NCBI RefSeq assembly: GCF_040183065.1
Contig: NC_091123.1
Coordinates: forward strand, 7,150,501-7,214,500
Length of the DNA stretch: 64,000 nucleotides
From: Periplaneta americana
Lineage: Eukaryota > Arthropoda > Insecta > Blattodea > Blattidae
Direction of reading: 5' to 3'
Part shown: positions 56,270 to 64,000 of the stretch, piece by piece
Numbering within the stretch: the stretch's first letter is position 1
How the letters are laid out: every line of letters starts with the position of its first letter
The notes under the pieces: generated by a model
What the model was told of the DNA's origin: nothing
Databases searched by the model: none
The model's input: only the letters and a program-made list of their open reading frames with translations
Made by a program: the position numbers and the translations under genes

Positions 56270-58728
56270 TAAAACTCATCTTAATTCCTCTTGAACTGAC
56301 TTCTTCTCTTGGGTACAAAATCAATGTCTAGGAGCAGGAGAAAGAAGAGAGGAAAAAGAGTTTAGTGGTTTTCTTAGGTAAGATTAGCCTAGTTTAGGTT
56401 TGCTTTTAATTGACTTCTTCACTCTTTCTCTGCACAAGAAATTATTTCAGTTAAAAACACGAGCAGATTTCTCCAAAACTGTACGCTGTTTTCATCAGAG
56501 AATACTCTAAATGTAAAAGCGATTATATTACAGGATGTACGATTGTGTTATTTCGAAAAGAAAAAAAAAAAGCTCAAACTTATTTTTTTATTCATTGTCT
56601 GTTCCTGAACATGTAATCTAGTGTATCGTTAGGATATTCGTAAATATAGCTCGGCAATAAGCAAAAAGATTTTCAAACAAAGAGGTTTTTACTTATAGTA
56701 TCGACAAAATAAGCCAACTACATCAAATTTATAAAACGCCTGTTGCTTTCCCAGTTGATTAACATACTAACTCAAAATTAATTTGTATTTTCGAATTTCA
56801 CCAACAAAATATGCATTGGTCTAAACATTAACATTTATATATAAGTAAAACTTGCGTGAACAGTCGACATATTATTTTTAACAGAAAACAATGTTTTATG
56901 AGTCTATTTGCACTATTACATTTTTGTCATTAAAATTCATCGAAAACTTCCTGCGTATTTTATCACGTTTTGTGTTAAGAAAATTAAGAATATACCGAGT
57001 CTTAAGTTACACTGAACACTTTACTCAATTTTTCCTCTCAAAATTCAAGCTATCGTTTTAAATTACCGGAATATATTCCAACAAAAATACTGTTCAAATT
57101 TCAGTTATTAATGACAGTCATTTGTAATAACAAATAACATGTTTTGGGTACTTCTTTCCTATGAAACTAAAAAATTCAATGTTAGCATAAAGATTAAGAA
57201 CGCAGAGCAGGAAATTAATGGCATACACATTATCTAGATGTACAATCGTAGCGGATGTTATCCCACACAAATCACAAGATACACATTAATAAGCCGTTTG
57301 GGATGCTTTTGACAAAACTACAAATATCTTGTTCTATATTTCATTAAATATTATTTTACCTTCCGCAATCACAATCAGCAGGAATATATCAATGATCTTC
57401 TTTATAACCATTCTCCCATATCAATAATAAAGATTGAAGAAAATTGCAAAATCCACCATGCTTGTTTATAAAGAATGACACTTCACCAGTGTTTGCTTCA
57501 TTTCATGATCCTCCCTATTTCGCATCCACCCAGTTTTGTTGGCCACAGTGATGGATTTATCGAGTAGGAACTTTGCTTGTAAGTACTGACATCTCCAGCC
57601 CATTTAGTTGAACTATCTAGGGTCGAATTCAAGAATTTTCCCAATTGTTGGGGATATTTTCTGAAATCATGCTGCACAATATCCCTGATCACAATATAAT
57701 AACGTAATCAGGGACCATATTAAATCAACACAAACGGGAAAATATATTTCAATTGACATCAACTTTAAATGGCGGGCTATGTTGAAAATACAAAATTTGT
57801 AATCAATTATATGTCTTTGCATCACATTCAATTTCATAAAAGAAAATTTAAACGCGACTAGTACTGTATTTGTCCCGCTATCACAGTCTAGAAATTTTTT
57901 TTAAAATAAAAAAGCCGCCCTAAATAAGGGTTCGAATAGATCGGCCTACTAATCAATTCATAAAGAATAATCATGAAAACCAATTGTGTGACAATTTGAA
58001 GGGAAAAAGAAAACATTAAGATAAATGATATGAAAACCTATAAACGTCTTTGATGAAAACATAGGAAATCACGAAGCTTTAGTTGGTGAGGGTACTAGAA
58101 ACAATAGACTGTGCAGTTATTATGTTGCATTGTCTGTGATGTGGCGATAGTAGGGTTCCTAGTGGTCAGCAACTATCTATGGATGCATATTTACTGTATA
58201 TACTAGACTGAGCCGCTATCCTCAAACACCTGAAGGAGTGCCAACATTCTTCTTGCGTTTTTTTGCGCTACCAACCTTAACTTATCTGCCTCCACTGTGA
58301 CGAAAGTTGTTACTTATGCATATACTGTATATATAACACAATATGGTGTATATATGTGATCAAGGATATTAGCAATGATCAACTTTTATAATTTCTCCGC
58401 CAGATGAACGGTAAAAACCCCCAGATTTAATGATGAACTACTGACGTTGGTACTACTGCAGATGTGGTAGTTGAAACATCTGACTGACGGAATTCGCCGG
58501 AATCTTGTCGCACGATAGCATTAATGGCGGCAATTTTCATAATCCTTTATAATTGTTGATGTTAATATAATATAAGCTATGTTTGTACCTTGAGTGTCGA
58601 TAGTGAACGTTGCCATTTATCCAGTGAATAATTATACGTTATTCCGGGGTACCGACTTTTGTAATGGGAAATTGTGTGTTTTCAACTTGCTTGCGATATT
58701 TACATAGTCCATATAAGAAGCTAACATA
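56270..58728. other. Intergenic region upstream of the three-exon gene; nothing firmly recognised
   Basis: Contains a CATGAA-rich AT sequence, a minus-strand frame at 57498-57692 without a domain I know, and from about 58200 the likely promoter side of the gene at 58729. I see no convincing TATA or initiator element to call. Confidence 0.35.
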
Positions 58729-58865
58729 ATGTTACATTTAGAGCAAAGATTACGGCTAACGAGCTATCTAAGATATCATTGTGAAGAAATTGCTGTGCCT
58801 TTTGCAAAAGAAATTGAATTTGCTATACGGAGGCGCCTGGAAACTAAAGCTAATCACCTGAGAAG
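58729..58865 (+). CDS. Unrecognised helical protein, exon 1 (possible CENP-I/Mis6-like)
   Basis: The ATG at 58729 is preceded in frame by a TAA at 58714-58716 with no other Met between, which fixes the start if this is the first coding exon. It reads MLHLEQRLRLTSYLRYHCEE, then IAVPFAKEIEFAIRRRLETK and ANHLRR. The donor is AGAAG|GTTTGT (58866). It leaves two bases of a codon that exon 2 completes. No signal peptide or TM is present; the sequence is charged and helix-prone. I do not recognise the family from this part. Codon use is less AT-biased than the flanks, and a compatible frame continues through two more exons, which supports a real gene. Confidence 0.75.
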
Positions 58866-59228
58866 GTTTGTTAAGTTTATTTAGTCATAATCAATTTGTC
58901 ATGTTTTGTGTTTTATATCAAATTCAACCAGAATCCTTTCTGTACTCAACTCTTAAGGAAATGACAGTATAGCTGCGATATTTTCCTTTTTTACTGTGTG
59001 GTACACATAGCCTATCATGAACGACGGTGAGGGTAAAACGCAACATATGTTGCTGCTACCAGTTGTTCTAACTCATCTTGGAGACATTTTAGAAATGATT
59101 AAAAAGTACCTATTACACTTCAAAGTTTATAAACTGAGAGACTAATATCGCTTGATAAAAATAATCAAAGTTTAATTTAGGCCTATGCAAACAGAAGTAG
59201 AATATCTACCGGTACCCTTACTAATATA

Positions 59229-59478
59229 TGAGGCGTTCAGAAGTCAACATGACTAACTCCTTTTCCAAAGATTTTGAGATATTCAAGGTTAAAGTTGAAT
59301 ACACACATTTGATTCTGTGTTGTAGTCAAGAATAATATTGCATTCTGTGGGCCTTTTACTGAACTATGGAGTTAATCACTTTGACCACTGAAAATAAGGT
59401 CAATTTAATACATTGCCAACTTAGAAACTCTGAAATAACCAAAAGTGGAGCTAATCATGTTGACTTCTGAACGCCTCA
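59229..59478. mobile_element. 250-bp MITE in intron 1
   Basis: TIRs of about 32 bp: TGAGGCGTTCAGAAGTCAAC then ATGACTAACTCC at the left, and the complement ending AGTCAACATGATTAGCTCC-like at the right (59447-59478). TA flanks both ends (59227-59228, 59479-59480). It has no coding capacity. Tc1/mariner-type by target. Confidence 0.93.
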
Positions 59479-59546
59479 TATATACTGTATATATTAATTT
59501 CAATATAATCCATTCGCTGAACTTGTATTCTTTTATTATTTTTCAG

Positions 59547-59656
59547 AGGACAATCTTGGAAAAAACTGCAAGCTTTGCTGGAAGCCGAAGCAATATCGAT
59601 AGTGACTTTAAAACAACTAATCAAGAAACTCTCCGTTGTATCTCAGGAACTGTCAG
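59547..59656 (+). CDS. Unrecognised helical protein, exon 2
   Basis: The acceptor ATTATTTTTCAG (59545-59546) is preceded by a T-rich tract and the donor is TCAG|GTATAT (59657). The exon completes the split Arg codon of exon 1 and reads GQSWKKLQALLEAEAISIVT, then LKQLIKKLSVVSQELS, leaving one base. The heptad-like Leu/Ile spacing suggests helical repeats. Confidence 0.78.
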
Positions 59657-60092
59657 GTATATTATAAATAATAACTGTAACGTCAGGTTGATCGTTGGAT
59701 AGGGAGTCCAAAATTTTATCAGAACTGTTATTCTGTTGGAACATTTTGTATTCTTTTGGTCTATACGGAGTGGCAATATACAAAACATAGCGCTTTGGTT
59801 CTTGCATCCGCATGATGTCATTCTTTCACACCCAACAACTGATAACAACAGGCCTAACAGAGAGGTAGGCCATTTTACACTTGAAGATTGCCCTGAAATA
59901 CACTAGCATAGGGTAAACTTACTAGTAGTTGAGCGCATGGGATAGTTTTAATGAAAAATAAGCTTTATCGCAACACTACAAAATATTTACTTAGTTATAG
60001 GCTATATAATCTTTAACATCTCTTTATTTCTTTTGATAACAGTGTAACGGAAAATTAAGCTATTACAGAAAGTAGGGAATTTAGGAAAGAAA

Positions 60093-60150
60093 GCGTAAGC
60101 GGGGTGGGGGGGGGGTGCGCGCGCGTTTTTTTTTTTTTTTTTTTTTTTTT
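60093..60150. repeat. G-run, (GC)n and poly-T junction
   Basis: A 10-G run, GTGCGCGCGCG and a T run of about 25 follow one another within intron 2. Simple-sequence DNA with alternating purine-pyrimidine potential. Confidence 0.9.
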
Positions 60151-60249
60151 GCTTTCACACAAATTAAAAAGTACAGTGAAATGTCATTATTTTGGATTTT
60201 GAAAAACTATATAAATACATTTTTTTACTGTAAAAATATTTTTTTTTTC

Positions 60250-60457
60250 ATATAGTAGAAGAGCAGAGAGTGTTAGTTGGGAGGCCCCAGGGAATAAGAC
60301 CTTTGGGGACGCCGAAACGTAGATGGGAGGATAATATTAAAATGGATTTGAGGGAGGTGGGATATGATGAATCTTGCTCAGGATAAGGACCGATGGCGGG
60401 CTTATGTGAGGGCGGCAATGAAGCTCTGGGTTCCTTAAAAACCATAAGTAAGTAAGT
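60250..60457 (+). pseudogene. LINE 3'-end fragment, family of 37928-38768
   Basis: The plus strand encodes VLVGRPQGIRPLGTPKRRWE, then DNIKMDLREVGYD. After a frame break the RA/VR-AAM-like end follows, finishing with a GGTTCCTTAAAAACCA and TAAGTAAGTAAG tail. It matches the complement of the 37.93-38.11-kb segment (same LPP.R..G..K.D.REV region). Only the last roughly 200 bp of the element were inserted, in intron 2 of the plus-strand gene. Confidence 0.85.
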
Positions 60458-60626
60458 AAGAAGAGCAGTGTTTTACACCTACTAATTTTCATGATTGTAT
60501 AAATTAGAGTAATGGAGCAAAAAAATGTTGAATATTTTTCAAAATTTTACTGCTGTAAACTGTATCTAACCCCTTAAGTGATGTGTATTAAAAGTTACTC
60601 AGTTTGTTATGCTTATGTTCGTGTAG

Positions 60627-60775
60627 GAAGGACAGGCATCCCAGTAGATGAAACTATGGCACTGCTGCTACGACTCTTCATCCAAGAACCTGTCACTTCC
60701 AATCTGCTGAGACAGGTCTTGAGACATGTGTTCGGATATGTTCCCTCATCCTCAGTTTTGTACAGAATCTACCAG
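60627..60775 (+). CDS. Unrecognised helical protein, exon 3 (possible CENP-I/Mis6-like)
   Basis: The acceptor GTTCGTGTAG (60625-60626) and donor CCAG|GTGAGG (60776) give a 149-bp exon that ends in phase 0. It completes a Gly codon and reads RTGIPVDETMALLLRLFIQE, then PVTSNLLRQVLRHVFGYVPS and SSVLYRIYQ. With exons 1 and 2 it makes 132 residues without a stop. The spacing of G(I/L)...E...LL, then N..L...+......S.+, recalls the N-terminal helical repeats of CENP-I/Mis6, an inner kinetochore protein. This is a weak judgement by eye; other HEAT-like proteins are equally possible. No fourth exon was found before 64000. Confidence 0.75.
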
Positions 60776-61081
60776 GTGAGGACTGGCCTCTCCAGCTGTT
60801 TATATTTGTCATTGCGTTTGATGCATGACGCGAAAATTCTCTTCAAGGGGAACAAGTTTCTGTTATGGACATTTACCCATGAGTACAAAGCTGACGCAGT
60901 TTTTACATTCCCAACTATGATTTCCAGCAGTATTATCAAGACCCACATCTACACACTTCGAATGAAAACAGAAATTAGAATTCTTACAAATTAATCCTTG
61001 TGATACAAGCCTTTTACAACCACCATACTTTACAGATAGAACATCCATAGAATATATTTTATTTACATTTTCAAATTCAAT
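60776..61081. other. Intron 3 start or downstream sequence; nothing else recognised
   Basis: Sequence after the exon 3 donor. The open frame continuing to 60994 is read-through into the intron. Confidence 0.45.
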
Positions 61082-61088
61082 TTCACTT

Positions 61089-61430
61089 CGACTGCCTCCA
61101 TGGTCTGTTGGTCAGCATGCTGGCTTCCAGATCAGGAGGTCCCGGGTTCGATTCCCGGGCTCGGCTCTCGGTGAATTTTTCTTGAAGAAGAGGCATTCCC
61201 TGGGTGTCTAGAGTCGAGTCTGGAAATTTGTATGAATGTCAGTGTGCCGGGTTAATATTAATTAACCAATCATCACAAATATAAAAATACATCAGGACTG
61301 TCACTGGACGGTAACCTGAACACACGTTTCAGCGTCACATTGTTGACAGGTAACTCAATCTGTTAGCACAACCATAAAGCATCTAATAGATGCAATAGAG
61401 TTACCAACAATGGAAAAAAAAAAAAAAAAA
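61089..61430 (+). repeat. tRNA-headed SINE, family G
   Basis: The head has the A-box-like TGGTCTGTTGG and the B box GGTTCGATTCC within GGGTTCGATTCCCGGGC. The body includes GAAGAAGAGGCATTCCC and TTCAGCGTCACATTG. It ends in a poly-A tail of 17. A 7-bp duplication ttcactt flanks it (61082-61088, 61431-61437). Confidence 0.9.
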
Positions 61431-61463
61431 TTCACTTGGTTTCTCACCATTGCACTTACATTA

Positions 61464-61600
61464 CTTTAGGCCAGCACTGAATGTTGATAAAGCTAATGTA
61501 ATCAAATTTAATACCCATAATAGTGCTCAGTTTTCCTACAGTGTTAGATTAAATGGAATTGATCTCAAAGACCCGGTTGCAGAAAAGCTGATCAGATATG
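61464..61600 (+). pseudogene. Jockey-type LINE RT fragment
   Basis: The plus strand reads RPALNVDKANVIKFNTHNSA, then QFSYSVRLNGIDLKDPVAEK. LNVDKTNVIKF-like sequence is the conserved block between the YADD site and KFLGLQ in the same family as the reverse fragment at 45960-46315. It is short and isolated. Confidence 0.6.
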
Positions 61601-61659
61601 ATCAACTGTCATGGAGGCTTCGATTCCCAGTGAGGTCAGAAATTTTCGTGTAAAATTTC

Positions 61660-62835
61660 TACGTCAGGACTAGAAGAGATGGTGGTGCACAACTTCTAAT
61701 CACTAGATTGTGCACCAATATGCCTGGGTTAAATCCCAAATTCTCCGCAGTGCATATGGAGAGAAGGCATATGTCAGTGTTAATCCAGGTGCTATGGGAC
61801 AGGAGTAGGCTACGTGCTGGCACCAGGTTTCCCCTTCTCCCTTCCTCATCTTCACCATCATCCTCACCCATTCCCTACACTACACTTACACATACACTCA
61901 CCCTAATACATGACATAACTCTTCACAGATATACATGCGTAGTGTGGCCCGGCAAAGTGGTGTGCAAATTGAAAATGAGTCACAGTCCTGCCATCTGTCT
62001 GCAATATGCGGAACCCAAATCACGCAAGTGAAATGGGTAGGGATTGGTTACACACAGTTAACTTGCAAACATGTTTTCTCGGCCAGGATGTCATGTTTTT
62101 TCGTGGTTCTTGACACCATAATATTTTCGAATCGGCTGCAAAAGGGTATCTGTCAGATACAGGGGGGAGAGCTATTAATCCTTCCCATTAAAGACTTTAA
62201 GGAACCAACCTGGACAAATACCCAATGTCCCATCCCTACCTTCCCGTGGTGCAGCTGTTAGTAAGCATAATTTTACGAGCTGAACTAAAGGGAGGGGCTA
62301 CTCATCCATTAGCACTGGTCAGCTTGATGAGTTAATGACTGAATTTGGTATAATTTTCCTCTATTCAATACCTAATTCCCTCTTTACCCTTTCCTATCCA
62401 GTCCTCTGACTGAACTCTTACTTTCTTCGACCCCGACGGCATTAGAGCATTCGAGGCCTAGGGGTTCATTTCACTTTCCTTCCTCCTCTTTCTACTTTTC
62501 TGTTCCTAGTGCTGACCTGCTATGGCACTAAAATCGTCCTCCAGTGGCTTAAGGAGAGAAAGCTGGTGATCAACAAGATCTCCCAGCTAGGTCCAATGGA
62601 CCCGTCGACCAACGGCAGGTGTGGTCCTCCAGACATTCTGGGGGTTGTGTGTGAATGAAGTAGCCACCAAAACGTTAAAATATGGTGTTCACTTAAATCG
62701 GCTACAACTTGCCATTTTACCTCAAAATCTGTGCTTCAGTGGCTGGCCGTGATAATGTCTTTGAAAAAATATTGGAGTGCAAGAGGTCAAATGACTTTAT
62801 TGTCAAACGCCTGACATTAGAAAACAACAACAACA
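61660..62835 (+). repeat. Retroposon debris ending in (AAC)n
   Basis: The first part (61660-62030) includes a B-box-like GGGTTAAATCCC at 61728 and a C-rich, CTCACC-containing tract. The second part (62250-62835) contains GAGGGGCTACTCATCCATTAG-type sequence, CGTCCTCCAGTGGCTTAAGG, CCCGTCGACCAACGGCAGG and TAGCCACCAAAACG. It ends in CCTGACATTAG and AACAACAACAACA. The layout is that of a non-coding 3' end of a retroelement with a simple-repeat tail. Two repeats may be joined here; the internal border is unclear. Confidence 0.5.
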
Positions 62836-62837
62836 TA

Positions 62838-64000
62838 CAGTAGCGTGCAAATTAATCTGAACACGACATATTTTTACATTTTCTGTCATTGTTGGCCTCA
62901 CAGCTGCTCATACCCCTTTAACTGACATCTGTAATACGTGTAATTCCATTGTTGAAGGTCTGTCATTATTTTTTTATAATATGTGACATTTTGCCTGTCG
63001 TTTTGTACTTATAAGCATTTCAGTTGTGTTGAAGACTTAATACTGCAATCCTGTGTACAAATGGATACAACTCCACGAAAACAGTCTAAAATTATAACAT
63101 TAGCAGAGCATTCTTCTATGACACAGAAGCAAATTGCTGCAGAATGTCACATCGGTTTGGCTATTGTTAATTCGATAATAAAACGATACAGGGAGACTGG
63201 ATCCATCACACCCCAGAAAAAAGGAAACTGTGGCAGGAAAAGGAAGACTTCACCTGCAGATGATCGTTTAATTGTCAGGAAAAGTAAATTAAATCCTAGA
63301 CTAACTGCTGTCGACTTAACCCGCGAGTTAATGGCTACCACTGGGTCACAACAGTGCGGATTAGGCTTTTGGAAGCTGGACGAAGGGCTCGTAAGCCTAT
63401 TAAGAAGCAACTGCTAACCCCTGTTATGTGCAAAAAACGCTTAAAGTGGGCAAAATTACATCAACACTGGACAGTGAATGACTGGAAGAATGTACTTTTT
63501 TCCGATGAGTCTCATTTCGAGGTCTACGGCCACTGTGTTTCTTACGTATGGAAAGGATCCGAAAAAGTAACAGCAGCTCATCTCCAACAAGCACCCAAAT
63601 ACCCCCCTAAAGTAATGTTTTGGGGTTGTTTTACACATGAAGGGCCTGGAGCATTAATACCTATCAAGGGAATGATGAATTCTGACAAATATATTCACTT
63701 ATTGGAAACCAGAATCGTATCCCAGCTGCAAAAATCATTTCCGGATGGCAGAGGTGTGTTCCAACAAGACCTGGCACCATGCCATACGTCTCGAAAAACT
63801 ACAGAATTCTTCAACTAGAAGAATATTCAGGTACTCCCCTGGCCAGGCAACTCACCCGACATCAACCCCATTGAGAAATTGTGGTCAATTTGCAAAAGAA
63901 GAATGCAAAAAATGGATTGTTCTACAAAGGAGAAGATGATTTCTGCCCTCATTGGTGTATGGTTTCGCGATGAAGAAATGAAGAATATTTGTGGGAAATT
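62838..64000 (+). mobile_element. Tc1-like DNA transposon, 3' end beyond the window
   Basis: It begins at a TA (62836-62837) with CAGTAGCGTGCAAATTAATC then TGAACACG, a Tc1-family terminal sequence (CAGT..CGTGCAAA.T....GAACA). The transposase starts about 220 bp inside. The window ends before the stop region and the right TIR, so the length is unknown. It inserted at the TA just after the (AAC)n tail of the preceding retroposon. Confidence 0.92.
63061..64000 (+). pseudogene. Tc1-like DD34E transposase, one frameshift and one nonsense codon
   Basis: From the Met at 63061 (the longer frame from 62983 has no family resemblance before it) the protein reads MDTTPRKQSKIITLAEHSSM with a paired-like helix-turn-helix, TQKQIAAECHIGLAIVNSII, then KRYRETGSITPQKKGNCGRK and an RK-rich linker. 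Near 63345 the frame shifts and continues RIRLLEAGRRARKPIKKQLL, WTVNDWKNVLFSDESHF (first Asp), FQQDLAPCH (second Asp, 63768) and PGNSPDINPIEKLW (catalytic Glu). A TAG at 63816-63818 interrupts between the last two. Exactly 34 residues separate the second Asp from the Glu, counting the TAG as one codon. All three catalytic residues and both HTH parts remain, so this is a recently dead copy. It would bind the TIRs and cut and paste at TA. Confidence 0.95.

Noticed and set aside
61089-61165. tRNA gene on the plus strand
   Set aside because: The same reasoning applies: a SINE body, poly-A tail and target duplication follow.

Overview
This window looks like a piece of a large, AT-rich, transposon-saturated insect genome, most probably a cockroach or close relative (Blattodea). 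The evidence is eukaryotic: canonical GT/AG exons, several tRNA-headed SINE families with target-site duplications, (ATT)n tails, non-LTR reverse transcriptase relics, mariner/Tc1, DUF4817-type and Harbinger transposase relics, and a Penelope-type GIY-YIG ORF. Several repeats look to me like ones I associate with Periplaneta DNA, but that is recollection and needs a search. There are no bacterial genes, operons or CRISPR arrays, and I see no complete functional tRNA gene.

Two host genes are supported. (1) On the minus strand, five phase-compatible coding exons (44603-44295, 42785-42592, 42507-42378, 41040-40897, 22475-22306) give the last 314 residues of a single-pass membrane adhesion protein: Ig domain, fibronectin III domain split over two exons, transmembrane helix, short cytoplasmic tail and stop. 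Its last intron is about 18.4 kb and full of mobile elements; upstream exons are not identified. (2) On the plus strand, three phase-compatible exons (58729-58865, 59547-59656, 60627-60775) give the first 132 residues of a helical protein that I do not firmly recognise; a CENP-I/Mis6-like identity is a tentative idea. Its continuation was not found before 64000.

Layout: 0-22 kb is intergenic or unassigned sequence with SINEs, a Penelope fragment, long hairpins and deleted DNA transposons (best: 15401-16251). 22.3-44.6 kb is the adhesion gene, whose introns hold a 25-kb foldback with a nested 117-bp insert, a mariner relic carrying one of two inverted copies of an unnamed 0.8-kb repeat, several MITEs, a minisatellite with a MITE inserted in it, LINE fragments and a Penelope GIY-YIG ORF flanked by perfect 41-bp inverted repeats. 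44.7-56.3 kb is a graveyard of LINE, SINE, DUF4817 transposase and Harbinger sequence with clear nesting. 58.7-60.8 kb is the second gene. 61-64 kb holds a SINE, retroposon debris and a nearly intact Tc1-like DD34E element running off the end.

The most interesting items are the Harbinger element split precisely into a retroposon, the 41-bp inverted repeats around the Penelope ORF, a shared CTGAAGAT-hairpin-CGAAAC motif at three loci, the 0.8-kb inverted repeat pair inside one transcription unit, and the unrecognised three-exon gene. No clearly new multi-gene system is visible.
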